From Flavobacterium gilvum (lineage in GTDB: Bacteria > Bacteroidota > Bacteroidia > Flavobacteriales > Flavobacteriaceae): a stretch of DNA of 64,000 nt. Each line of letters begins with the position of its first letter. Positions within the stretch are counted from its first letter, which is position 1. Where the stretch lies: NCBI RefSeq assembly GCF_001761465.1, contig NZ_CP017479.1:2046001-2110000 (forward strand). Direction: 5' to 3'. The notes beneath the pieces are model-generated. The model searched no databases and was not told where the DNA came from. It was given only the letters and a program-made list of their open reading frames with translations. The translations under genes and the position numbers were made by a program. This document shows, piece after piece, positions 9,050 through 17,701 of this stretch.

Positions 9050-9913
9050 ATGAAATTACCTTTTTATATAGTGGATGTTTTTGCTGAGGAAAAATATGCC
9101 GGAAATCAATTGGCGGTTTTTTTGGATGCCAAAGAATTGGATTCGGAAATGATGCAGAAAATTGCACGAGAAATAAATTTTGCAGAAAGTACTTTTATCA
9201 CAGTTCTTCAGCCCGAAAACAACAGTGCCGAAATCAGAATTTTTACCGCCGAACACGAAATGAAGTTTGCCGGTCATCCTGTGATTGGAACTTCTTGGGT
9301 TTTGATGAATAAAATATTCGAAAGTCAACGACGCACTTTGAAATTGACGGTTCCAATTGGAGAAATCCCAATTAAGCAATCGGGAGATTTAGTTTGGTTG
9401 CAGGCCGCACAGCCTCAATTTTTGGATATTTTCCCAAAGGAAGGTTTACTGCCTTTCAGTAATTTAAGTCTATCTGATTTTGATTCGGATTTTCCGGTTC
9501 AGGAAGTGACCACGGGAAGTGCGTTTGTGATTGTACCGCTTAAAAGCAAAAAAGCATTGGAGAACTTAAATCTCGAATTGCCGAAAATGAAAGAATGGCT
9601 TTTGTTTCATTGCAAAACAAATCATAGAGCACTTTATTTCTATTGTTTTGGCGAGGGAAAACTCTACAGCAGAATGTTGTATATCGAAAGCAACCAAATC
9701 ATGGAAGATGCGGCGACTGGAAGTGCAAGTACCTGTTTGCAAGCTTTTCTTTTGAAATACCATTCGGCGGAAATTAAAACAGTCAATCATCAAGGTGATT
9801 TCATCAATAGACCCTCCCGAATTTATTTTGACGGAAAATTATCAGAAGATTATTTTGATATAAAAATTGGTGGTAAAACACAATTTATTGCCAAAGGCGA
9901 ATGGGAAGTATAA
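9050..9913 (+). CDS. PhzF-family isomerase
   Basis: A 287-residue protein with the two-lobed diaminopimelate-epimerase fold of the PhzF family. Family features are FAEEKYAGNQLAVF (11-24), the catalytic Glu46 in FAESTFI, the GHPVIGT loop at about 75-81, and the second-lobe substrate loop EDAATGSAS near residue 220. PhzF itself isomerises an intermediate of phenazine synthesis, but most family members in organisms without phenazine genes have no known substrate. No other phenazine genes are seen nearby, so no pathway is assigned. It is about 100 bp downstream of the TPR gene and may be co-transcribed with it. Confidence 0.85.
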   Translation: MKLPFYIVDVFAEEKYAGNQLAVFLDAKELDSEMMQKIAREINFAESTFITVLQPENNSAEIRIFTAEHEMKFAGHPVIGTSWVLMNKIFESQRRTLKLTVPIGEIPIKQSGDLVWLQAAQPQFLDIFPKEGLLPFSNLSLSDFDSDFPVQEVTTGSAFVIVPLKSKKALENLNLELPKMKEWLLFHCKTNHRALYFYCFGEGKLYSRMLYIESNQIMEDAATGSASTCLQAFLLKYHSAEIKTVNHQGDFINRPSRIYFDGKLSEDYFDIKIGGKTQFIAKGEWEV

Positions 9914-9974
9914 AAGAGAAGGCAGAAGGCAGAAATCAGATTTTAGAAAATAGAATATAGAAAATAGAAAAAAG
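9914..9974 (+). repeat. AG-rich short tandem units
   Basis: The gap between two same-strand genes consists of short direct repeats (GGCAGAAGGCAGAAATCAG, then AAAATAGAATATAGAAAATAG), with no inverted symmetry. It looks like slippage-expanded leader sequence. Function is unknown. Confidence 0.5.
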
Positions 9975-11792
9975 ATGAAAATCAAAAGCATAAAAACATT
10001 CACAAGAAAGTATTTAACGTTCCTGGCTCCCTCCCTTTTGGGGAGGGTTGGGGTGGGGTTACTTTTATTCCTTACCCAATTTTCTTTTGCCCAAGACAAA
10101 AAAGACAAAAAGGATGATATTGGTACAGAAGTTGTCAATGTCGTAAAACCGTTCACCCCGACAATTTCTGATGCGTTCAAAGAAAAAGAAGTTCCCGTGA
10201 TTACCAATGAAGAAAATGCCAAAAAAGAAAACGTGCAATATTCGATTTTGCCTTTTCCGGTGGCTTCGACTTTTTCACCTTCCAAAGGAAATGCGCAAGG
10301 GGTTGATAAAGCAAAACAGGAAAGAATTTTCAAAAATTATGCGACCCTTGGTTTAGGGAATTATGGTCATTTGAATGCCGAATTGTACGTGAATGAAGAC
10401 CTTAATAACAGTGAATATATTGGAGGAATGTTTCGCCATAATTCTTCTCAAGGCGGTATAAAAGATATTTTGTTAGACGATTATTTTTATGATACCAAAA
10501 TCGATTTGTTTTACGGAGGAAATCAGGAGGGAATGTCTTGGAAAATAAAAGCGGGTTATCAAAATCAAATTTACAATTGGTACGGTTTGCCTTCCGGTTT
10601 TGGAAATACATTGCCCCTTGCTGATAGTATGGCTTTGATAAATGGGATTAATCCGCAACAATCTTATAATACGATTACTGCGGGTGGTTCGTTGGCTTTT
10701 GACGAAAGTGCGGTACAAGATGTTAATTTGGATTTTACTCATTTTACGGATGCTTACAGTTCTGCTGAAAATCGTTTTTTGGTAGCGCCAACTTTTAAGT
10801 TTGATGTGTTGGACGAAGCCGTAAAAACTAAAGTTTTTGTCGATTATCTTGATGGTAGTTTCAAGAAAGATTATTCGGGAACCAATACTGCAGACCTTCA
10901 ATACGGATTTACAAATTTTGGAATCGTTCCTAGTTTTGTAATGAAAAGAGACGATTGGACAATCGATATTGGTGCAGGTTTTGTTTACAGTATGGGCAAA
11001 GAAAATGATACTAATAAGTTTTATATATATCCGGCTGTTAAGGCTTCTTATAATTTAGTTGGCGATTTGATGGTGTTTTATACGGGTGCAAACGGAAACC
11101 TGAAACAAAACAACTATAAAGATTTTGTAGATGGAAATCCTTATCTTTCTCCCACTTTGCAGATTAAACCAACCAATGAATTGTATGATGTAAATGTTGG
11201 ACTAAAAGGGAAATTGGCAAGTACAGTGAGTTATGATGTTAAAGCGTCGTTCATCTCTGATGAAAATAAAGCGTTGTTGAGAAGTAATGACTACAATGAA
11301 AATAGTACGAATGCCAATTACGCTTTCGGGAATTCCTTTCAAGTCGTTTATGATGATTTGAAAACGATGCGTGTGTATGGTGAAATCAAAGCCGATTTAG
11401 CCAAAGGGGTGACTGTGGAAGCCGATGCAACCCTAAGTACTTATACGACTAAATTCCAAGAAGAAGCTTGGAATTTGCCTTCGATTGAACTGAATTCAAA
11501 AGTTGATTTCGCTATAACCGAAAAATGGTTGATGGGAATTAATTTATTTTATGTTGGCGAACGTAAAGACCAACAATTGAATACGAATGTTGTTTATGTT
11601 ACGGCTCCAAGTCCAATTACTTTGGATGGTTATTTTGATTTGAATGCCAATTTGAGATACAAACACAACGATAGATTTACCGCCTTTTTGAAAGCGAATA
11701 ATATTTTGAATAACGGTTACCAAAAATGGCTAAATTACCCGGTTCAAGGTTTTCAGGTAATGTTGGGAGGAAATTATAAATTTGATTTTTAA
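9975..11792 (+). CDS. Outer-membrane beta-barrel protein (TonB-receptor-like, no plug)
   Basis: A 605-residue exported protein. An odd signal peptide (about 1-39, cut near SFAQ/D) is followed by a Lys/Asp-rich stretch and the segment IGTEVVNVVKPFTPTISDAF. From about residue 115 onward there are alternating amphipathic strands ending in GGNYKFDF, whose terminal Phe is typical of outer-membrane barrels. No plug domain is recognisable, so it is not a standard TonB-dependent transporter. The C-terminal part (YFDLNANLRYKHNDRFTAF, then NILNNGYQKW) resembles the last strands of TonB-dependent receptors. It could form an envelope unit with the upstream TPR protein. A GC-rich dispersed repeat forms part of the signal-peptide coding sequence. 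Confidence 0.75.
   Translation: MKIKSIKTFTRKYLTFLAPSLLGRVGVGLLLFLTQFSFAQDKKDKKDDIGTEVVNVVKPFTPTISDAFKEKEVPVITNEENAKKENVQYSILPFPVASTFSPSKGNAQGVDKAKQERIFKNYATLGLGNYGHLNAELYVNEDLNNSEYIGGMFRHNSSQGGIKDILLDDYFYDTKIDLFYGGNQEGMSWKIKAGYQNQIYNWYGLPSGFGNTLPLADSMALINGINPQQSYNTITAGGSLAFDESAVQDVNLDFTHFTDAYSSAENRFLVAPTFKFDVLDEAVKTKVFVDYLDGSFKKDYSGTNTADLQYGFTNFGIVPSFVMKRDDWTIDIGAGFVYSMGKENDTNKFYIYPAVKASYNLVGDLMVFYTGANGNLKQNNYKDFVDGNPYLSPTLQIKPTNELYDVNVGLKGKLASTVSYDVKASFISDENKALLRSNDYNENSTNANYAFGNSFQVVYDDLKTMRVYGEIKADLAKGVTVEADATLSTYTTKFQEEAWNLPSIELNSKVDFAITEKWLMGINLFYVGERKDQQLNTNVVYVTAPSPITLDGYFDLNANLRYKHNDRFTAFLKANNILNNGYQKWLNYPVQGFQVMLGGNYKFDF
10027..10062 (+). repeat. GC-rich dispersed repeat inside a signal-peptide coding region
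   Basis: A 36-bp GC-rich block (it begins CTCCCTCCCTTTTGGGGAGG and has internal dyad symmetry) lies in frame within codons 18-29 of the barrel gene and encodes PSLLGRVGVGL. A near copy occurs at 27797-27832. It differs sharply in base composition from its surroundings. Confidence 0.7.
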
Positions 11793-11909
11793 GTTTCTGA
11801 GTTGCTAAGAATCTAATAATCTAAGTTTTTAGTTATGAAGATATCGGAATATTACTGCTTAACGACTTCATATCTTAGGATCTTAGTAACTTTGCAACTT
11901 AGTAACTTT
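11791..11909. repeat. Imperfect palindromic repeat
   Basis: Arms at about 11791-11842 and 11865-11909 are approximate inverted copies (AAGTTTCTGAGTTGCTAAG against AACTTTGCAACTTAGTAACT; TTATGAAGATAT against ACTTCATATCTTA). It fills the gap between the barrel gene and the GreA-like gene. It could act as a weak terminator, but no clear T-run follows the hairpin. Confidence 0.55.
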
Positions 11910-11916
11910 TTTCATA

Positions 11917-12366
11917 ATGACTTTCAAACAAAAAATACACCACCGATATAATCAATTAGTACAAGACAGAATCGACGCTTTCAGGGATATGATTTCGGCT
12001 TTGACCGAAGATTCCAAAAATGATGCGAAAGGTTCTGCCGGCGATAAACACGAAACTGCTTTGTCGATGATGCATATCGAGCAGGAAAAACTCAACGCCA
12101 AACTCAAAGAGGTGTTGGGGCAGAAAGCGGTTTTGGATAAACTCGACGCTTCGTTTGTGGCAGAAACTATTATTTTGGGAAGTTTGGTAAAAGCCAACGG
12201 AATTTATTTGTACCTGTCTTTGGCTTTGCCAAAAATTAATATTGAAGGTATAAATGTTATTGCTTTGTCTCCGCAATCTCCACTTGGAAATAAGTTAATT
12301 GGAAATACGGTTGGTTTTACTTTTGAAATTAATGGGACAAAGTATTTGATTGAGGAAATCAACTGA
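11917..12366 (+). CDS. Stand-alone GreA/GreB-like protein
   Basis: A 149-residue protein with an N-terminal coiled coil (about 1-70, containing GSAGDKHETALSMMHIEQEK) and a C-terminal GreA/GreB-type FKBP-like domain (from GSLVKANGIYLYLSLA to SPQSPLGNKLIGNTVGFTF and YLIEEI). GreA proteins bind the RNA polymerase secondary channel and rescue backtracked complexes through acidic residues at the coiled-coil tip. This is a short variant. A canonical acidic DxxE tip is not obvious, so it may be a secondary-channel binder with another role. I recall relatives of this protein often carrying a '3-oxoacyl-ACP synthase' label. Nothing here resembles a ketosynthase. Confidence 0.65.
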   Translation: MTFKQKIHHRYNQLVQDRIDAFRDMISALTEDSKNDAKGSAGDKHETALSMMHIEQEKLNAKLKEVLGQKAVLDKLDASFVAETIILGSLVKANGIYLYLSLALPKINIEGINVIALSPQSPLGNKLIGNTVGFTFEINGTKYLIEEIN

Positions 12367-12376
12367 TTCATAAATT

Positions 12377-12415
12377 AATCTGTGTGAAATCCGTTTAATC
12401 CGTGTCATCTGTGGC
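12377..12415. repeat. Single arm of the 'CTGTGGC' repeat, family C
   Basis: AATCTGTGTGAAATCCGTTT, then CCGTGTCATCTGTGGCT, matches one arm of the large palindrome at 38360-38438 (ATCTGTG...CTGTGGC). Only one arm is present here. Confidence 0.5.
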
Positions 12416-12596
12416 TAAAAATTAATTGTTAGATTTATAAATCTGCAATACATCCAACTTTTGTTAAAGTTTTATCATTTCTCAAAACACTGTTAAATAA
12501 TGTAGTCAAATTAAACATAATGTTAAATCGGTGTTTGCATTCGTTGTAAACTATCTAAATCATTAAAAAAAGATGATTCCCTAATAAAACTTTTTG

Positions 12597-12604
12597 TAAT
12601 TTCG
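12597..12604 (+). promoter_or_regulatory. Candidate promoter of the gat operon
   Basis: TAATTTCG matches TAnnTTTG with one mismatch, 38 bp before the ATG at 12642. The context TTTTTGTAATTTCGCC resembles the prfA promoter in this window (TTTTGTAATTTTGCAG). Confidence 0.4.
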
Positions 12605-12641
12605 CCAGCTTAAAAGTCTGACTTTAAAACTAGGTAAAATT

Positions 12642-12911
12642 ATGAGCAAAATAATGACAGTCGACATCTTGTCGAGTATTAAAGGAGCGCAGCCTTCGGA
12701 GAGCGTGAACCAATTGTTTGATGTAATTAAAAATGCACATCCTTCAAATAATAATCCTGCAAATACTGTCAATTATAATTGCGTGTCTGTAAGTGATTTA
12801 AGAGATGATGTTGTGGTAGAGAGTTCGGCTATCGAAAAACAGCTTATTTTGGAAAACTTCCCGAACAAAAAAAATGGTTTTTTAGTAGTTGCTAAAGTTA
12901 TAGAAGGATAA
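12642..12911 (+). CDS. gatC: Divergent GatC-like amidotransferase subunit
   Basis: An 89-residue protein one base upstream of gatA, the usual place for gatC. The C-terminal half matches the GatC signature: LRDDVVVESSAIEKQLILEN corresponds to the family pattern LRxDxVxxSxxREEALxNAP, followed by FPNKKNGFLVVAKVIEG (family pattern EGGFFxVPxVxE). GatC winds between GatA and GatB and stabilises the GatCAB transamidase. The N-terminal half, which normally holds two helices (IARLARLxL..., ILxYVexLxxLD), is shortened and hardly recognisable. An accessory protein unrelated to GatC is the alternative but less likely. Confidence 0.7.
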   Translation: MSKIMTVDILSSIKGAQPSESVNQLFDVIKNAHPSNNNPANTVNYNCVSVSDLRDDVVVESSAIEKQLILENFPNKKNGFLVVAKVIEG

Positions 12912-12912
12912 A

Positions 12913-14310
12913 ATGGATTCTCAAATAAAACAAATACACCAACAATTGGTGTCAAAACAAATAACTTGTACGGCTTTGGTACAAGAAAAATTAGACTTAC
13001 TTAAACAAAATACATATAACTCTGTAAATTCCCTGTTGGATACTTTGGCGTTGGAATTGGCAGCTAAAGTTGATGCTAAAATCGCAAAAGGAGAGGAAAT
13101 CGGTCTTTTGGAAGGAATTCCTTTTGGAATCAAAGATGTTTATATGTTACAGGGAACTTACACAACTGCAAGTTCTGATTTGTTGAAAAATTATAAATCG
13201 CCGTACACTGCTACTGCCATTCAAAAATTACTCGATGCGGGTGCTATTCCATTGGTAAAAGAAAACTGCGACAGTTTTGGTCACGGTTCATCGAGTGAAA
13301 ACACGATTTTTGGAGCTGTAAAAAATGCTGTCAATCCGGAATTGGTTGCCGGTGGTTCAAGCGGTGGTTCTGCGGTAAATGTTGCCAAAGATTATACCGT
13401 ATTTTCCGTTGGTGGAGATACAGGAGGTTCGATTCGTCAGCCGGCTGGGTACAACCATATTTACGGTTTGAAACCAACTTACGGAAGAGTTTCAAGATTT
13501 GGACTTATGGCTTACGCTTCCTCTACAGATTGTGTGGGGCCATTGGCAAAATCAATTGAAGATATCCGAATTGTGCTGAATGTAATGAGCGGAAAAGATC
13601 CAAAAGATCAAACCTCAATCACTTCAACAGAAATTACTGAAGGCGCCATTGCAACTTCATCTGTGAAAAAAGTGGGTTATTTTAAAAATTTCGTTGAAAG
13701 CGATGCTATTGATGCTAAAATAAAAGCCGACTTTTTAGCAAGTATCGAAAAAATTAAAGCCAAAGGAATTGAAGTGAAAGAACTGGATTTTTTCAAATCG
13801 GATATTTTGGTTTCTACTTATTATACTTTGGCAATGGCCGAAACAGCTTCGAATTTATCCCGTTTGGATGGAACCAATTATGGAAACCGCATTGAAGGTG
13901 AGAATTTGATTGATACGTATGCCGTAACACGTTCTGAAAACTTTTCAGAAGAAACAAAACGCAGAATTGTTGGTGGAAACCAAGTATTGTCACAAGGTTT
14001 TTCAGATGAAATTTATTTAAAAGGATTGGCTTTAAGAGATCAGATTTCAGAAAACTTCAGTAAAGATTTCAAAGAAGTAGATATTATTTTATCTCCAGTT
14101 ACACCAAGTACTCCGCCTAAAATCGGAGACAGTTTAAAAGATCCTTTGGCGATGTATTTATCGGATGCTTATACGGTTGGTTTTAGTTTGGGGCAATTGC
14201 CAACTTTGACCGTGCCACAAGGAACTGCCACAGGACTGCAAATTACTGCAGCAAAAAATAATGATGAATTAGTGTTGCAATTTGCAAACTTCTTAAAAGA
14301 TACAATATAA
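12913..14310 (+). CDS. gatA: Asp-tRNA(Asn)/Glu-tRNA(Gln) amidotransferase subunit A
   Basis: A 465-residue amidase-signature enzyme. It hydrolyses glutamine and delivers the ammonia to GatB. The Ser-cisSer-Lys triad is intact: Lys74 in FGIKDVYM, cis-Ser149 in AGGSSGGSAV and nucleophile Ser173 in GGDTGGSIRQP, with spacings of 75 and 24 residues as in known GatA. Length is close to the family's usual 480. It follows the gatC-like gene by one base and overlaps the next gene by one base (TAATG), giving a coupled three-gene operon. Confidence 0.95.
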   Translation: MDSQIKQIHQQLVSKQITCTALVQEKLDLLKQNTYNSVNSLLDTLALELAAKVDAKIAKGEEIGLLEGIPFGIKDVYMLQGTYTTASSDLLKNYKSPYTATAIQKLLDAGAIPLVKENCDSFGHGSSSENTIFGAVKNAVNPELVAGGSSGGSAVNVAKDYTVFSVGGDTGGSIRQPAGYNHIYGLKPTYGRVSRFGLMAYASSTDCVGPLAKSIEDIRIVLNVMSGKDPKDQTSITSTEITEGAIATSSVKKVGYFKNFVESDAIDAKIKADFLASIEKIKAKGIEVKELDFFKSDILVSTYYTLAMAETASNLSRLDGTNYGNRIEGENLIDTYAVTRSENFSEETKRRIVGGNQVLSQGFSDEIYLKGLALRDQISENFSKDFKEVDIILSPVTPSTPPKIGDSLKDPLAMYLSDAYTVGFSLGQLPTLTVPQGTATGLQITAAKNNDELVLQFANFLKDTI

Positions 14311-17300
14311 TGGAATTGGAGCAATTAACAGCGGCGATAAAAGCCCACGATTTAGAATTGGTAATTGGACTGGAAACACACGTTCGATTGAATACCAAAA
14401 CCAAGTTGTTTTGTTCTTGTCCAAATCAAGAAATTGAAACACCTAACCAAAATATATGTTCGGTTTGTACTGGACAAATGGGCGTTTTGCCTGCCGTAAA
14501 CAAAGAAGCGGTTACAAAGGCGATTTACTTTGGTAAAGCAGTTGATTCGTCATTTAGTAATGAAGTGATTTCTTGGGATAGAAAACACTACGAATATCCG
14601 GATAACCCGAAAAATATTCAGATTACACAATTTCATAATCCTATAATTCCTGACGGTCACGTATCTTGTTACCGAAATGACGGTACACAATTTACTGTGA
14701 ATTTGACTCAGGTTCATATTGAGGAAGATGCTGCGAAATTGATGCACGAAAAGAAAATTTCGTTAGTTGATTTTAATAAAGCAGGTGTTCCGTTGATTGA
14801 AATTGTAACAGAACCATGTATCCGTAATATTGAAGACGCTTCAACTTATGCGCAGTACATTCAACGTATTGTTCAAAACTTGGGAATCTCTGAAGCGAAC
14901 CTTGAAAAAGGAGAATTTAAATCAGATGTTTCTGTGTCTTTGCGCAAGAAACATTCTTATGATTTGAATCCAAGAACTGAAATCAAGAACTTGAACTCGT
15001 TTAAGTTTATGGTGGAGGCTTTAAAAGAAGAAGTGGAGAAGCAATTCAATTATTTTATAGAAAATAAAGAGTTTCGACCTGACCAAACGACTGTGTTGTG
15101 GGATGCCGATTTGAAGCAAACCAAAACCATGCGTAAAAAGGAATTTGAAGCCGATTACCGTTTTATTTCTGAACCAGATTTACCTTTTGTAAATATCAAA
15201 AAAGAAATTGAAGCAATTAAAGTTGATACAAGTGCATTGCCTTATGCAGTTGAATCCATTTTAATCAGCGGTGGTGTTTTGCCACAGGATGCGAAGTTTT
15301 TTACAGCAGATAAATTGCGTTCACAAACATTTGTGGAAATTAATAACGAAATTAAAGATCCTTCGTTTGTGGCTAAAACTTTGGCCAATAATTTAAAGAT
15401 CGAAGATTATGCCGAAATTCATAGTATCGCGCATTTAATCGAAATTTTCCAATTATTTAAGGCTGAAAAAATCACGGCAGTTTTGGTTCAAAATGCTATT
15501 GTTGGTTATTTGAAAGACCGAACTTTTGATTATAATAAATATTTTGAAGAAAACACGGTTTCAGAAGATAAGATTCAAGAAGTTATTGCTAAAGTAATTT
15601 CAGAAAATGAGGCTGTTGCCAATGATATAAAAGCGGGTGATCAAGGAAAAGCCGGTATTTTGGTTGGTAAAATTTTAGGCATTATCGGAAAAGGAGCCAA
15701 TGGAAAATTGATCCGCCAAATTATTTTGGACAAATTAGGCGCCGCCGCTGTTTTGGAAAAGCAAGAAGCTTCTGAAAAAGTTTCTAAAGAAGCCGTTGCA
15801 GAGCAAAAGGAAAGTCAGGAAGAAACACTTCCGGAAATTCCTATTATCATAAAGGATACGTATAGAACACATAAAATTTCGCAATTAACAGAAGCAAACA
15901 TCGGTGAAGAAGTGATGTTGGCAGGTTGGGTTTCGAGTGTTCGTGATCACGGAGAATTGATGTTTATCGATTTGCGTGATTCGAGTTATGAGATTTTCCA
16001 AGTGCGTATCAGTAGAGAATCATTTCCTAATATTGATGAGTTAGTGAAATTGAAACCGGAATCGGTAATTTCTGTTACAGGAAAAGTAGTAGGTCGTAAT
16101 GAAGATGATTATAACGCCGGTTTACGTACGGGTAAAATAGAATTGGAAACTTCGGTGTTGGAAATTTTAAATTTATCCAAAACATTGCCTTTCGAAATTA
16201 AAAGAGCAGCAAAATCAAACGAAACAGTTCGTTTCCAATACAAGTTTTTGGATCACCGAAATGAAGAGGTAAGAAGAGCTATTGTAAACCGTCATAAAGT
16301 AATCAAATTATTGCGTGACATTCTGGATGAAGAAGAGTTCTTGGAAATCGAAACTCCAATCTTGAGCGCTGGAACTGATGAAGGAGCACGTGAATTTATT
16401 GTTCCTTCAAGAAAACAAGCCGGTGCGTTTTATACATTACCACAAGCACCGCAACAGTTCAAACAGATGTTGATGGTAAGTGGTTATGAAAAGTATTTCC
16501 AGATTGCCCGCTGTTTTAGGGACGAAGATTCCCGCGGGGATCGTCAGCCTGAATTTACGCAGTTGGATTTGGAAATGGCTTATGGGAATATGCAGCAAAT
16601 TATCGATTTAAACACCAAAATGTTTAATGAAGTAGTGAAGAAAATATATGGCAACAAGTGGATTTTGAAACCGTTTGAAGTGATTACCTATAAAGAAGCC
16701 ATGGATTATTACGGTTGTGACCGACCTGATTTGCGCTATGGCTTGAAAATGCAAGATATCACCGAAATTGTAAAAGATACGACTTTTCAAGTATTCAGTA
16801 AACCAATTGAAGATGGGGGAATTGTAAAATGTATCAAGGTTTCGGCCAAAGAGCAAGGCAATAAGCGAATGTCTAAAGGTCAGATCGAAAACCTTACCGC
16901 GATTGCACAACAGCACGGTTTAGGCGGATTGGCTTATATTATTGTAAATGAAGATGAGTTACAATCGCCAATTATTAAATTCTTGGGAGAAGATATTGCG
17001 GTAGGAATTATAAAAACTACAGATGCGCAAGTGGGTGATATTGTATTCTTCTCAGCGGCAGATTATGCAACGGCAAACAAAGCGTTGGATGCTGTTCGTC
17101 AGGAAATGGGTAGAATGTTGCATTTGATTAATCCTAAGGAATTGCGTCCGGCTTGGGTGGTTGATTTTCCAATGTTTGAAAGAACTGATGAGGGAAGATG
17201 GACATTTACCCACAATCCGTTCTCTATGCCGGCGGTTTATGACTTGGAGAAACATATGAAGGGTGATGATAACGAAATAGGAACTATTATTGCGCAGCAA

Positions 17301-17639
17301 TACGATTTAATCCTGAATGGTTACGAAATTGGAGGAGGATCAGTTCGAGCGCATAAATCGGAGATTCTTGAGGCGACTTATAGAAATATGGGTTACAATA
17401 AAGAGGAAATGATTAAGAGTGTAGGAACGATGTATAAAGCGTTTCAGTACGGTGCGCCGCCACACGGAGGAATTGCATGGGGAATTGATCGTTTGATGAT
17501 GATTTTGGAGAAAAAATCATCCATCAGGGAAGTTATGGCTTTTCCGAAAACGGGAACAAGCGATGATTTGTTGTTTGGAGCGCCAACGCTGCTGTCTGAT
17601 AAAAAGGTGGAAGAAATGAATGTGAGGATTATTAGATAA
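14310..17639 (+). CDS. gatB-aspS: Fusion of GatB amidotransferase subunit with aspartyl-tRNA synthetase
   Basis: A 1109-residue two-enzyme fusion. Residues 1 to about 480 are a full GatB: a catalytic core with LVIGLETHVRLNTKTKLFC, HIEEDAAKL and NKAGVPLIEIVTEP, then a helical domain and a YqeY-type tRNA-binding tail (about 425-475). A charged linker of about 30 residues (KEAVAEQKESQEE) follows. Residues 515-1109 are a complete bacterial-type AspRS: OB-fold anticodon domain (RDHGELMFIDLRD, 545-557), class II motif 1, motif 2 FRDED near 733, GAD insertion domain and motif 3 AWGIDRLMM near 1060. The 595-residue length is normal for AspRS. AspRS would charge tRNA(Asn) with Asp, and GatB would amidate it to Asn-tRNA(Asn). 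His547 is at the position associated with non-discriminating AspRS. No frameshift or stop lies between the halves. Confidence 0.95.
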   Translation: MELEQLTAAIKAHDLELVIGLETHVRLNTKTKLFCSCPNQEIETPNQNICSVCTGQMGVLPAVNKEAVTKAIYFGKAVDSSFSNEVISWDRKHYEYPDNPKNIQITQFHNPIIPDGHVSCYRNDGTQFTVNLTQVHIEEDAAKLMHEKKISLVDFNKAGVPLIEIVTEPCIRNIEDASTYAQYIQRIVQNLGISEANLEKGEFKSDVSVSLRKKHSYDLNPRTEIKNLNSFKFMVEALKEEVEKQFNYFIENKEFRPDQTTVLWDADLKQTKTMRKKEFEADYRFISEPDLPFVNIKKEIEAIKVDTSALPYAVESILISGGVLPQDAKFFTADKLRSQTFVEINNEIKDPSFVAKTLANNLKIEDYAEIHSIAHLIEIFQLFKAEKITAVLVQNAIVGYLKDRTFDYNKYFEENTVSEDKIQEVIAKVISENEAVANDIKAGDQGKAGILVGKILGIIGKGANGKLIRQIILDKLGAAAVLEKQEASEKVSKEAVAEQKESQEETLPEIPIIIKDTYRTHKISQLTEANIGEEVMLAGWVSSVRDHGELMFIDLRDSSYEIFQVRISRESFPNIDELVKLKPESVISVTGKVVGRNEDDYNAGLRTGKIELETSVLEILNLSKTLPFEIKRAAKSNETVRFQYKFLDHRNEEVRRAIVNRHKVIKLLRDILDEEEFLEIETPILSAGTDEGAREFIVPSRKQAGAFYTLPQAPQQFKQMLMVSGYEKYFQIARCFRDEDSRGDRQPEFTQLDLEMAYGNMQQIIDLNTKMFNEVVKKIYGNKWILKPFEVITYKEAMDYYGCDRPDLRYGLKMQDITEIVKDTTFQVFSKPIEDGGIVKCIKVSAKEQGNKRMSKGQIENLTAIAQQHGLGGLAYIIVNEDELQSPIIKFLGEDIAVGIIKTTDAQVGDIVFFSAADYATANKALDAVRQEMGRMLHLINPKELRPAWVVDFPMFERTDEGRWTFTHNPFSMPAVYDLEKHMKGDDNEIGTIIAQQYDLILNGYEIGGGSVRAHKSEILEATYRNMGYNKEEMIKSVGTMYKAFQYGAPPHGGIAWGIDRLMMILEKKSSIREVMAFPKTGTSDDLLFGAPTLLSDKKVEEMNVRIIR

Positions 17640-17661
17640 GTAATTTTTAAAACATAACAAT

Positions 17662-17701
17662 AAAAAACGGATTTACATCGAAAGATGTAAATCCGTTTTT
17701 T
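17662..17701 (+). terminator. Strong intrinsic terminator of the gat operon
   Basis: An 18-bp stem (17662-17679 with 17684-17701; core ACGGATTTACATC) closed by a GAAA tetraloop and ending in a T-run, 22 bp after the stop codon. It is symmetric enough to work on both strands. Confidence 0.9.

Noticed and set aside
9050..9913. Phenazine biosynthesis locus around the PhzF gene
   Set aside because: No other phz genes occur in the window, and PhzF-fold proteins are common in organisms without phenazines.
11917..12366. 3-oxoacyl-ACP synthase label for the GreA-like gene
   Set aside because: The protein has no ketosynthase motif, is too short, and shows a GreA/GreB-like C-terminal domain.
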